Of a stretch of DNA of 64,000 bases, positions 39,401-50,460 are shown in pieces. The stretch is from Trochalopteron elliotii (lineage: Eukaryota > Chordata > Aves > Passeriformes > Leiothrichidae). Below the pieces are notes generated by a model. That model was not told the origin of the DNA, did no database searches, and saw only the letters and a list, made by a program, of their open reading frames with translations. The position numbers and the translations under genes are program-made. The stretch is taken from contig JANPWX010000108.1 in the NCBI GenBank assembly GCA_024734555.1, forward strand, positions 1,608,566 to 1,672,565, read 5' to 3'. How positions within the stretch are numbered: the first letter of the stretch is position 1; each line of letters opens with the position of its first letter.

Positions 39401-42400
39401 CCTTTTCCAGAAGCACAGGAGGAAAACGTTCTCCATTTGACTGATAACTGTCTGGACAGTAAAAAATCCCAGGGAGTCTCCACAGATCCTGCAAGTCTGA
39501 TACTCTGAATAGCATAATAGTCTGGTACTCACATCTGCTATATATAGCTCCTATATATAATGTTTTATATATTTTTTTTTACAGAGGTTTTCTTTGCATG
39601 GTAAAAGATGTGTTAGAAGTAAAGGTGGGCATCTTAGTTCCCAATTTTTCTTCAGTTATGAGACAGAAAATTTAGAAAGTTGGTTGGTGTCAAAACTTAG
39701 ATAAACCCCATATACAGGGAGTTGTCCAGTATCTTGAGTTAGCAGTCTGTTATTTCTCAAATTTACAGTGAAGTATGCAAATTCACAGAACACAGCTGAG
39801 GAAAATAGCTGTCCTTGAGATTTCTGCATTATGTTAAAAAATAGAATGCAGAAATCTAAAACAATAAAAACAAAAAAGTATGATAAAAGAATTCCATACT
39901 ATTCACTCTTGAAGAAACCAACATGCCAACTCTAATTTAGATTCTAGAGAAAAATAAATTCTAAAATGAGCCACTTTCTCAGGTTTTGTTTTAATATTTT
40001 ACAGCATGTTTTTCTTGTAAGGATAATTGTTTTTTAATTTTAAGATAAATTCAAATATTCTGTGTAATGCGCCATTACAGATGAAAAAAACCCCAACCCC
40101 CATAAAGCTGATCTGACATTTTAAAATCTTATCCAAATACCAAATTTTTGATATATTCTGAACATAATTTTCATGAAATTTCATGCATTTTCCTGCAGAA
40201 AATTATGCATGATATTTTGATTCTGAAATCATATGTTTCAGTAATCTCAGACCCTAGGGAGCCAGATTTCAAACTGTAAATTTTGAGTTGTATCTGGAAA
40301 CAAAGCAGAAGTCCAAAATGTTTCTGGAATGAACCAGTATTTTTTTACATGTAAAGAAGTCAAAAACCTATTAAAAATTAATGGTGGAGCTTGCTTCACT
40401 TCTTAAAATAAACATTTTATTTCCTGATCAGTGTAAAAAAAATTTGTGTCTGTTGCTGTTAACTGAAACATCTAGGATTATTTAGGGCTTGATCAGTGTA
40501 AAAGAAACAAGGTAATCAAAATTAAAATGATTGTTCTTGTGAAGTAGATTGTTTGTTTTTTTTTCTTTTGAAAAAATCTTCGTATGTATCCAAACGGTGA
40601 GCTTGGGCTATCTGATTTTTACCTTAAGTGGATATGCCAGAAGACACCAAAGACATGTTATCTTCACAGAAAGGCTTTATTAGAACTCAAAATAATAAAT
40701 CAGAGCAGATAAGGAGTTCTTTGAAATGGGATCCATACATGCCGATCTATCAGCACAGCACAAAGCCCTGCCTGATATGTTCACAAGAGAAACTTGTGTT
40801 TCAGATAAGTGCAGATTAACCTCAGGGGAGACATCCTCCAGGCAGAGTGATTGCAAAGCAGGCTTGATGTCATCATCAGAGCCTCGTATAGCCAAATGTT
40901 CTGTGTTAATTTTCAGATAGACTACAGAAAAATTAGGGTTTGATCACTTTTTATTTACACTGTGGGAGTGACATAAAGCACAGAGGTATCAAAAAATGTG
41001 AGCTCATGAAAGGCACGTACACCATGAGTACACAGGACCTGCACAGTGGCTTTTAGAGATGATTTCACTGGTTATTCTTCAAGTCAGAGGCAGGCCTACT
41101 GTTCATTTTCCATCACATTTTCTTCAATCTTCTTCATATTATACCTGCACCAGAACATGCTCAAGCAAACATACTCACACCTAATACAAGATTATTTGTC
41201 AAGAACCTGAACACCAGAGCTGCCATGAGGGCCACAGAAAGGAATACTGCTGTGTATTTAAAATGCTGATACTAGCACAATAATTTCAGTCCTTTCAGGT
41301 TGCCATCTCACTATTATGGCATTCACCATGCTCACCCACCAGGCCTACAAACAGTAGGAGTCAACTATCACTGCTGTGATTATAAAGTGTGTGTGAGGAG
41401 CAAATTCCTAATATCACATCTCCTGCACGCCTTTGCAAGGATGGAAGTAAATATATCACAGTACATGACTAAGGCCCTCAGAACAAGCCCCTGTATAAAC
41501 AAGTGTTGCTCTGTGTTAATGACTTCAGTGATGACAGAAAGTTACAGAGTAGCAAATGCAGGGCACTTGGTATATTTTACTTGGAATGGGACGCCACTTG
41601 ACACAACATTCCCCAAACTTCTGGCTTAGCCCTGGCACAGAGGCAAATACACGGGCCAGATGAGAATCTAACCTCACCTTTTCAAAGCCCCTATTATCTT
41701 CACAATTAGCTTGTATTATTGTGACCAGAGAAAATAAAATTTTTACTGTGCACCCAGCCTGTAAATCTTACAGTTGCCTGTTTTCTCTATCAATAACACC
41801 TCACTTAAGACATGACTTGTTCAAAAATAAAAATCCTGAAAATGTTATGAAAGTCACTAATCTTCCACAAGTCTTAAACCAGTATTTTCTCCTCCAGGAG
41901 TTTCAGAATCTCTGTAACATCTTTGAAGGTTCCAAATTACAAATGTGCTCACCAAATCAAAGAAATGGGAATTTCAAGAAGAAAGAATGGGAAATACATA
42001 ATACGTTTTACTAAATGGTACTACGACACTCACAAAAATGATGTTTTAGTTTCAAGCCCTGAATATAAAGCATTTCATGATCAATATTTTTTCAGGGAAA
42101 ACTTGAGAAAGCAAGCTGAAATTCAGAGCAAGCTTGAAGTCTTCTGGTGAGCAGCAAAATAATTATTTCACTTAATAGTGCATCAGGGTGAGCATATGTT
42201 ACAGATTTTCTTAGGTCAAAGAGGAGCTTTTCTCTGTAGGCACATTAAAAAGTAAGAGAACCAAGAAGCTATTAAATTGGGGTAGTTCAGTTGGAGAGGA
42301 AGAGCAATGTGAGAACTATCTAAAATAATCAGTAGTCTGGCAGTTAGTGTTGTTGCTTAGTTTTAAGCAACAGTTTTATGCAACGGTGATAATTTGTTCT

Positions 42401-45400
42401 CTATTTTTAAAATCAGAAACAGAGTCAACCTGCACCTTCATCATTAGCAATACTTTCTAAACTTGTATGAAAACAAATGTTTAGTTCCATCAGACTTCTT
42501 CTCATTGACATTACATGATGACATTGTTAATTTTTGAAATGTCTGAAATTACAGCAATTAATTATATCACGAGGCTGGAATGATCTTGCCATCATTGTTA
42601 ACTTTGAAGGCTAATATTAAAAATGTGTGAGCTTCAAGAAGATGGCATTTTTAATTCTCACTTCAGCCACCTACTGCGTCTCTTCAAGGATTTATACAGT
42701 TCATTTAACAATACTTCAGACTGCTTTTTCCACACTTAGTGGAATAATTGACATGCATGCTTGAAAAGTGATGGTGGGGGATGGGTACAAACATGTATCA
42801 CCTTTCTTCTTCAATAGTTTCATTTATGGGAAAAAAACCAACCTTTCACAGAATTAAGGAAAACTTTAGGTAATTTCACAGATTATTTGTTGACATCTGA
42901 TAAAAAAGAAGGAAAATGGAAAAAAAATGAAGAAGTTTTGAACAGCTCCTCATGTCCTTGAGACAAGCTCTAGCAGGAAGAAAACTGAATACCAGTTTTA
43001 AATATAAATTTAAATATAAGTTTTAACACCTCCCTAACCAGAGTCATTCTCTTCCTCATGCACAACCAGTAAAATTTAATGTTGTCATGCTTGGGGCATG
43101 AGAGTTAACCCCCTTCATTTTTCAGGATTTATCACAAGTGAACTTCTAAAGTCAAAATTGAAGGTTCAGCTCAAACTAATGCATTTCTCTGATTTCAGAA
43201 GTAGATTTACAGATCAGGCAGAGAGGACAATGAAGTCATGAAGTCACAATCAATGAGCTCTTTTGAGTTTTGGAGGTTTTTGTTAATCAAAGGTCAGAGT
43301 TGGTTGCCTGATTTTTTAAAAAAAAATTTGCATTTTTTAAAAGAAAAACTTCAGGAATTTTTTTATACATTATTTGCAGGTTATAGTCAAAGATATTGAT
43401 GCCATTGTACTACGTGTTCTATAAATTTAGTCCATACCTCTTATAGTTCCCTACTAGAGTTCAAAAAAGAGAGAATACACTTGCTTAAAGGAGCTACTTA
43501 TTTTTTATCTTTGAAGTTAAGATAATAGTGTCAGTTTTAATGTTAGTGAGAAGATACAGCAGGTTTTAAATTTTTACCATTAACTCTATAAAGATGGGAC
43601 TGCAAATATGCTGATATTCAATGTTCATGAGCTAATAACTTTCCTGGTCCTACTGAGTTCTTATTTTTGAGACCTTTTCTCCTCAAAGGGGTTTCAAAAG
43701 AGTCATCCTTCCATTTTTCAGCTAAAAATTAATTTATTCTTATACCTTGACACTTATCATCAGCAAAAACTATCATTGAATTATAAGGTTTACTACAGAC
43801 AGATGTTTTGCGTTTTTGCTTTAGTTTGTTTTTCATTTAGTTATAATTGACACCTTGAATCTGTGATAGGCAGTGGCACTCCATAATTTTTATTTTTTTT
43901 TAATACTGCAGGTACTCGCTTTTATCTATGGCACAATATTAAAACAGAGTTTAATAATAAAAATCAATACTCTGAATTATATTAAACGCTTAAGAACTGA
44001 TGAGAATTTTAAAAAGCTGCTCTCAATCCATGTTTCCTCAGATAAGAAAGGCATTTTTCTAGCATCAGAACCCTTTTATCAAAGCATTTCATCTGACAGT
44101 GCAGAAGAGGAGAACCTGCCACCTTTTAAGACACACATTTCTTACTGTACATACACATGTATTTCTTACTGTAATCCAGTTTTATTGCAGTGTTAATTCT
44201 GTTTTACTATTATAGCTATGACAGGGAATTTCTAGATAGTCTAGATATACTGGTAGAATGGAAATAACACCTTGTGTGATGCAGTAGTTTTTGTACACAG
44301 ATAGCTGTGTCCATACCAGTAATCTTGTTTGCCATTCACCATTTCTTATTCTCTACTTCTGTATTATATATCTGTCTTCTCAAAATGTGTATGATTAGCT
44401 GACTCCTCTGTAGTGACAGAGTGACACAGGACTAATACTGTCAGTAATTATGTCAGGAAGAATACAAAAAAAATGAAAGAATATTCCATATTTTTGTATG
44501 CAATGTATATATTTTCTTTATATTTCTTTTTGAACATTATTTCAAGAGTATGTTGGTAAAAAATTTAATTTTGCTGTACTGATTCAATCCACCATTATCC
44601 ATCTTTAATTGTGCTTGCAGAAAATTGAAGAATTTGCAACCTACTTGTCTGTCTACCATTGTTACCTGAACAGCACTGAATAGCAGCTACGAAATGTCAA
44701 TTACTCATAGAAACCAAGGTCTTCTCCTGATGTTCCACAAACTGTGGAGATAGATATATACTTGCTGACTATCCCTCAAAGTTCTCACTAAACAGCATTC
44801 ATCAGCACACCATGGTGCTGTTTTAACATGTCACCAAATCCCCAGCCTGACAAAGCAGGAAGATAGAATGACAAACCCTTCCTAACTGTTTTAACACACT
44901 CATATGTGAGCTTGCTGAAATTAAGACTGTGTCTCTAAAATGTTGTTTGAAAATTAGACTGAAGTGATTACTTATTTGTTCACTTGTTGCTAGAGGAGTG
45001 GGAAGAGGACTTTCAGTTCACCAAAAACGAGCTCTCAGGGTCTTGTGCACACTCACTCTACAATCTCTCTGCCCCACTCCAGGAGTTTGGATGGTAACTG
45101 CCAGCTCTGAAATGGTCCAGATCTGTTCCTTAGTACACGTCCATGATGCCACGATGTCCCAATTAGACATTACATCTGCATCCCACAGGACTTTACTAAG
45201 ATCTCCTTTGGATAATATGTCTTTCCTCTTTCAAGTTGAAACACTATTTCCTTCAGAGTTTTGACCCCTCCATCAAAAAATTCCCAAAAAAGTAAGAAGT
45301 GCCTATGTCACTGTCTAGTGTTCATTTTGTTTTATTCCACTTTTTGTGGTCTGCAACTATCCTCCATCTTTTTTTTCTCTCTTTACTTACAGTTTGCTCT

Positions 45401-45465
45401 TCAATGTGTTTCACATGCATCACTCACAACTTTGCAGCAGTTTAAGTGATAGAGGACACTATCAC
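36442..45465. other. Unannotated AT-rich sequence, no gene seen
   Basis: Nine kilobases with no supported gene. A 15-17-base match to the MIR core occurs near 39148-39164. An open frame at 43873-44196 follows an acceptor-like site at 43910-43911. Frames at 41300-41629 and 41721-42014 are about 100 codons but have no recognised domain. Short A runs are present (for example near 39337). Confidence 0.5.
39110..39210 (+). mobile_element. Possible ancient MIR/CORE-SINE fragment
   Basis: AGCTGTGTGACCTTGG (39149-39164) matches the central core of MIR elements base for base as I remember it, with a weaker ctgtaatgg resemblance about 40 bases downstream. MIR-like fossils are sparse in birds but do occur. 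A match this short could be chance. Confidence 0.25.
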
Positions 45466-45467
45466 TT
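45444..45467. repeat. Small perfect hairpin next to the inverted-repeat arm
   Basis: AAGTGATAG (45444-45452) and CTATCACTT (45459-45467) are complementary with a 6-base loop. The hairpin abuts and slightly overlaps the outer edge of the left arm of the long inverted repeat. Confidence 0.8.
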
Positions 45468-45649
45468 TTTATAACCCATGTTAAATGTCTTAAATGTTAA
45501 AGTTGTGTCAGTGTGTGGATGCAAAAAAAAAGGTAAAAAATACAGTAGTGGAGAGTTTCAAATACAGTAGTGGGTAGCTTCAATAACAGAGTTTCAAAAG
45601 GGCCAGCTGTCACACTGTAGCTCTCACATTCTTCAACTACTTGTATAAG
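45466..45649 (+). repeat. Long inverted repeat, left arm (184 bp)
   Basis: The reverse complement of this arm matches 46346-46528 with two substitutions and one difference in an A/T run (9 against 8), about 99% identity. Both substitutions are TpG here where the other arm has CpG, consistent with methylated-CpG decay. The arm contains two 22-base tandem units beginning aatacagtagtgg. Match stops sharply on both sides. I do not recognise the arm as a known transposon end. Confidence 0.95.
45539..45582 (+). repeat. 22-base tandem duplication within the arm
   Basis: aatacagtagtggagagtttca is followed directly by aatacagtagtgggtagcttca. The pair is present in both arms, so it predates the inverted duplication. 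Confidence 0.85.
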
Positions 45650-46345
45650 GTAAAACACTCTAAACATTTATTTACCAAGATAGGACTGTATATGTATTCG
45701 TACTGTCAAGTGTTCATGATACTAAAATAAAACAATCTTCATAAATTTCAGACCCAGGGAAAAAAAAATTTAAAAAGTCCCTAGATTAAAAGTTGTTTCA
45801 AAAGTCAGGTATAAAGCACATCAGCAGAAGGGAGTGACAATTAAAAGAGCTAATTCTGATTAAACAAGGTAATGTAAAACATCTTTCTTCTGCAATATCA
45901 ATTGCTGAACATATTTTTCAGGAAAAAAAGATCAGCAATGGAATGGAATTGTCTGGAAGTGGAGGGAGGGTTTCGATTGAGTGTGTGCCTAATAGACTTT
46001 ATGACTAACAGAAGAGAATAAGAGCAGCTTTTGAGAGCCATAAACTGTAAATATCTACTCAATCCTATAGGTACTGAACAACATGGATGCAGTCTATAAA
46101 CTTCTGGCTTTTTTCAGGTAGATGTTCTTTTGTTGCATAGGCAGGACAAGCCCAGAAGCAGCAGTCTTCAAGATACAGTTCGAGGTTGGTTCATTTCCAG
46201 CTGCTGTTTGGAACAGAGTAGTTCTAAGTGACCCATTTCAGCAACTAGAAATTGCAGCCATCTACTGGTAACTGCCAAAATGTCAGTCAGTCAGAGACTT
46301 TAGGGCTTGGCATCTATTTATATTATCTCCCCAGACACATCCAGA
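45650..46345. other. Spacer of the long inverted repeat (696 bp)
   Basis: Ordinary AT-rich sequence with no long open frame, no transposase-like coding and no visible inverted continuation of the arms. If the structure is a non-autonomous element, this is its internal part. If it is an inverted duplication, this is the DNA between the copies. Confidence 0.7.
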
Positions 46346-46528
46346 CTTATACAAGTAGTTGAAGAATGTGAGAGCTACGGTGTGACGGCTGGCCCTTTTG
46401 AAACTCTGTTATTGAAGCTACCCACTACTGTATTTGAAACTCTCCACTACTGTATTTTTTACCTTTTTTTTGCATCCACACACTGACACAACTTTAACAT
46501 TTAAGACATTTAACATGGGTTATAAAAA
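46346..46528 (-). repeat. Long inverted repeat, right arm (183 bp)
   Basis: Partner of 45466-45649 in reverse orientation. It keeps CpG at both positions where the left arm has TpG. The outer edge ends at ggttataaaaa. No target-site duplication is visible in the flanks (ctatcac on the left, taagtag on the right). Confidence 0.95.
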
Positions 46529-49512
46529 TAAGTAGGAATTTAATAATATACCCTTTTATGTTTTCCTTGTTTTTCTTTTTCTTTTTTCTTTTTGTTCTCT
46601 AGTATTAGGCTCAAGTAGAAGCATTAACTGATAAATCTTGCCTTGTGGTTGTAGAAAAACAAATGTATTTGCTGTTTGAAAGAACAGCTTAGTGGTGGTG
46701 GTCTGCTTTCTTGAAAATGTACAGAGCATGCATTATAAAGCACTATTGAAGGTACTTTTATGTTCAAATTACTGACTTCTACTGTACAAATCAAAATTTT
46801 ATTTATTTACTTTCTATTAGACTTAGGAGATTCTCAAGGCCTGAAGGTGGAAGAATCCTTATTGTTATGATCTCTGGTGTAATTGCTGTCTGGTTGCTGG
46901 GTCACATTGCTTATTAACCATGCTAGGAATGCAGAAGGATTCTCTCTATTGCTTTGGGAATAACATGTTTTTGTGTTTTAACACAAGGAGTAGACTGCTT
47001 TGGAGGGGCTCCTAGACAAGGGAAGTCTCAAGGGGTGCATGAGAGACAGAGAAAATATTTGGACCAGGTACAGGATATGAAGGAGTTTTCCTTCCTTAAA
47101 TCTTTTAATTGAATGACTGTTTTATCTCAAGATTAGTCATGGCTGTCTGGCTTATTTCACTAACTTGCAGGCAAGATCCGTACCTTCTCTTCCTTTCCAC
47201 CAGTCCCTGGATGGCAATTTCTTCTGAAGTTATATGCATGTGCAGTTTAGATTTTTAATGCTCCAGAATGTCTGCTGCCTTGAATGGTATCTTAGAGTTC
47301 AATATTGATTTTTATTCTTGTCTTTACATCCTTTGATAAGAGGTAACAAATACCTGTTCTAGCTGGAAAGTAAAGGTGAATAAAAAAAAAAAAAAAGTAT
47401 TTCAATGAGAGTTGTATTGGCTCAGTGATAAATAAGTAAGTGTTACTGTGCCTTGCCAGTAAATGCTGACTGAAGTCACAAGGTACAGTAACAGCTTAGT
47501 ATATTTGACACTGGTGGAAAGTTCTGTGTAGTTTAAGTAACAAGCTAACTCTGTCAAATGAACAGTGGTAAGTGAGGTTCAAGACATGGACATGTGCCAG
47601 CTTGAAGTTTTCTTTCCAACTAGGTGTACAGCAAATTTTTGCATCCAACAAATCAGCAGAGTTCAATGTCTCTAACACTGGCATGAGATCAAGTAAGAGA
47701 AGGACATTGTGACATAATTAAGGTGCCTGCTTTGGCTAAAGTGCCCTGCTAATTCTGTTTGTGTTAAGAACGGGGTGATTCCACTCCCCTGGACAGAATA
47801 TCAGTCATCCATGTTTGTAATCAAACTTCCAAGTGGAAAAACATAGCTTAGTTTTATATGAAAACCATTTCCCTTGCCCTCATTGACACAAGACCAGTAT
47901 CTGCTTATAAATGAAGAACAAAAATGTACTTTTCCAGCTTAAAAATAATTCTGTTATCATGTAAATTACAACATTTCTTTGAAAAATGATGGAGATTTCC
48001 CAGATTTATTCTTTTAAAGGAAAGAGTACAAGATGAAAGAAAAAATCAAAAAATTTGGCTCATATTTTTCCTGTCTTAAATGGTTACACTTAAACACTCC
48101 AGTGCTATGTATGTAAATCTGTATTTTTCTTGAAAATTCTCCTTTTCATTTGTAAATATGAAGTTCTTACTCTTGTCCTATTCAGAATGACCCCATTGCT
48201 GTTATTTGTCTGTTGAAAAATCATCCAGTTAATTGTTTACAATGATATGGCACATTGTAACCATCCCTCTTTTGTCCAAAGCAATAATTTTATACGTCGT
48301 ATACTGCTGCAATTTAGTGAATGCAGCAGAACCATGGGATCTCATAGGACTGCCTAATGGAAGCAAAATCAAATATAATGAAATATTCAAAATGTATACT
48401 GCTTTATTTATACAAGTGCACTGATAAAGTAGACCAGTAGCTCCAAAAGAGCACACAATCAATATTTCAATCCAGAAACTTCATCAACTTCTAGTTCAAT
48501 TTCTGAGAAAAGAGGAGTCTTTCTGGTACAGACTTAGTTTAGAAATCTGCCTATGACACAAAATGAAGGGCACTGAAGACGTGAAAGAAGGTGTCTAGAA
48601 ACTAGGTAGTGTCCTCTGCTGAGTTGTTTTCTGAACTGTCTGGTGATGGAACATGGGCACTGCTTTCAACTTTTGTGGACTTGTTTCCTAAAATTATTTG
48701 AGAAAAATATTATAGCAACCAAACTTTCAGCCTAATTTCAAATTTATTGTAAATATGTGAAAAAAATAAACATCTTATCAACAGTTAGCCTGATGCAAAG
48801 CAAAGCTGACCTGGTTTATGATTCCTTCAATTGTATTTCTCTCATAATGTGCTGCATATTTGTAGGTTTGGAGAGGTTTTTAGATGACTGCATGTTTTCT
48901 TTATTTGATTCCCTCTAAAGAGAGCAATTCTCCTGGTTATATATACGTCATTAATTGATTTTCCATGAACAGCCATTATTTGAGCACAAAGTATTTTCTC
49001 TTAAGAACGATCATACCAACATGAATGTGTTTTCTAGAGACCTTGCAATTCAATTTTCCAGCAGAGGTACCAAGGTCTCAAACTGAGAAGGCTTTTGCCA
49101 CTGCTTAGCCAAAGGCAATAACAAAGTGGAAGAGGAAATCATGAAGACCTCATGTCCTGCACTGGGACCTCAGTTACCTTCATTTTACACTGCCTTCTGC
49201 CATGAAGACAGAGTAGTCCATTTAGAGATGGCTCAGGGCTATTGCATTGCACAGCATAGGTTGGATACAACTAATCTTGCCTGACTGACTCTTCTGCACT
49301 GCATCATCTCTCTTGTAGAACAGCAAATCTGTGTAATTTTTGATGTTGCACATATATTTTTCAAGTGTTTTTGTATCTGAGTGTCCATTTCATCTTCCTG
49401 CAGTTACTTGCACTGTGATAATGATTAAAAAGATTCCTATTTAAAATCAAAGAAAAGATCCAAAAGTGGTACATGTGAAAGCAGGAAAGATGGAACGTGC
49501 CACAAATCTATT
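46529..49512. other. Unannotated AT-rich sequence, no gene seen
   Basis: No supported gene or known repeat, apart from a 15-16-base A run near 47382. Frames are below 80 codons. Confidence 0.55.
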
Positions 49513-49567
49513 AAACAAACAAACAAACAAACAAAAACAAAAAACAAACAAACAAACAAACAAACAA
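49513..49567. repeat. (CAAA)n microsatellite
   Basis: Two blocks of CAAA units separated by CAAAAACAAAAAA. Confidence 0.9.
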
Positions 49568-50325
49568 TAAACAGAAAATGAGAAAATATTTTGTGCATAT
49601 GAACCATGATCTAAAATGTGTGCAGTGAATGGGAGGACTTGCTGTGACTAGTACTGAATCAAACTCTACCTAAGGTGCACTTGGTGACAACTGTAAGTGT
49701 TGTAAAAAGTCAACATATGCAGTTAACATCAGAGAACATTTCAGTGTGAAATTCTCAGTGAACCAAAAAAATTTTCTGTTTATTTAGAACATTAAAGTGC
49801 TGACTGTCTTAGTTTAAAGCTTAACAAATAATCAGTATAAATACCTATTCTTTGCATAGATATTTATTCTCAAATACAATATTTTAGATTTATGAACTTA
49901 TTGAAAACTTACGTGTATATACCAATGTTATTCTCAGCTGTGGAAACTCTCAGGAAGGCTTCCATTTGCTTTTCATGTCTGAATTTCTCTCATATTTACT
50001 TTTAACTTTTCTCAGACATCATTCTTTAGGCTGTTCTCTGCTTCCTTTTGTAGCCTATATCCACTTTGCAATTCTAGCACTCTACCTGATCCAGGATATA
50101 TCTGTGCAATGTTGAGCAATCAATCTCCCTTAAAATAACTTGTCAGTCCTCTGGTGGTGTTTACTGTACTTTTTGAATTAAGAAATCAAGTAGAAAGTCT
50201 CTCTTTAAGTGAATGTGTACTGTAAGTACGTGTACTTACACATACTGCAAGACCAGTAAGTCCTCCATAATTAAGAAAATGCGTGTCCATTTCTTAAGCA
50301 GCATCTTTATACAATTATCACAATT

Positions 50326-50327
50326 TA

Positions 50328-50358
<31 letters not shown>

Positions 50359-50460
50359 CAAAAAAAAAAAAACAGAAAACAACAACAAAACAAAGCATAA
50401 ACCCTGCTTTGTTTTGTTTTACTTTGTTTTGCTTTGCTTGATATTGTTTTACCTTCTGTT
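50326..50460. repeat. (AAAAC)n followed by inverted (GTTTT)n
   Basis: AAAAC units and an A run (about 50327-50390) are followed by GTTTT/GCTTT units (50405-50457). At the junction CAAAACAAAGCA (50386-50397) and TGCTTTGTTTTG (50405-50416) form a perfect 12-bp stem with a 7-base loop. The overlapping frames of 60 and 87 codons are artefacts. Confidence 0.85.

Noticed and set aside
49513..49567. CRISPR-like array of regularly spaced repeats
   Set aside because: It is a plain CAAA microsatellite without spacers, and the DNA is from a vertebrate.
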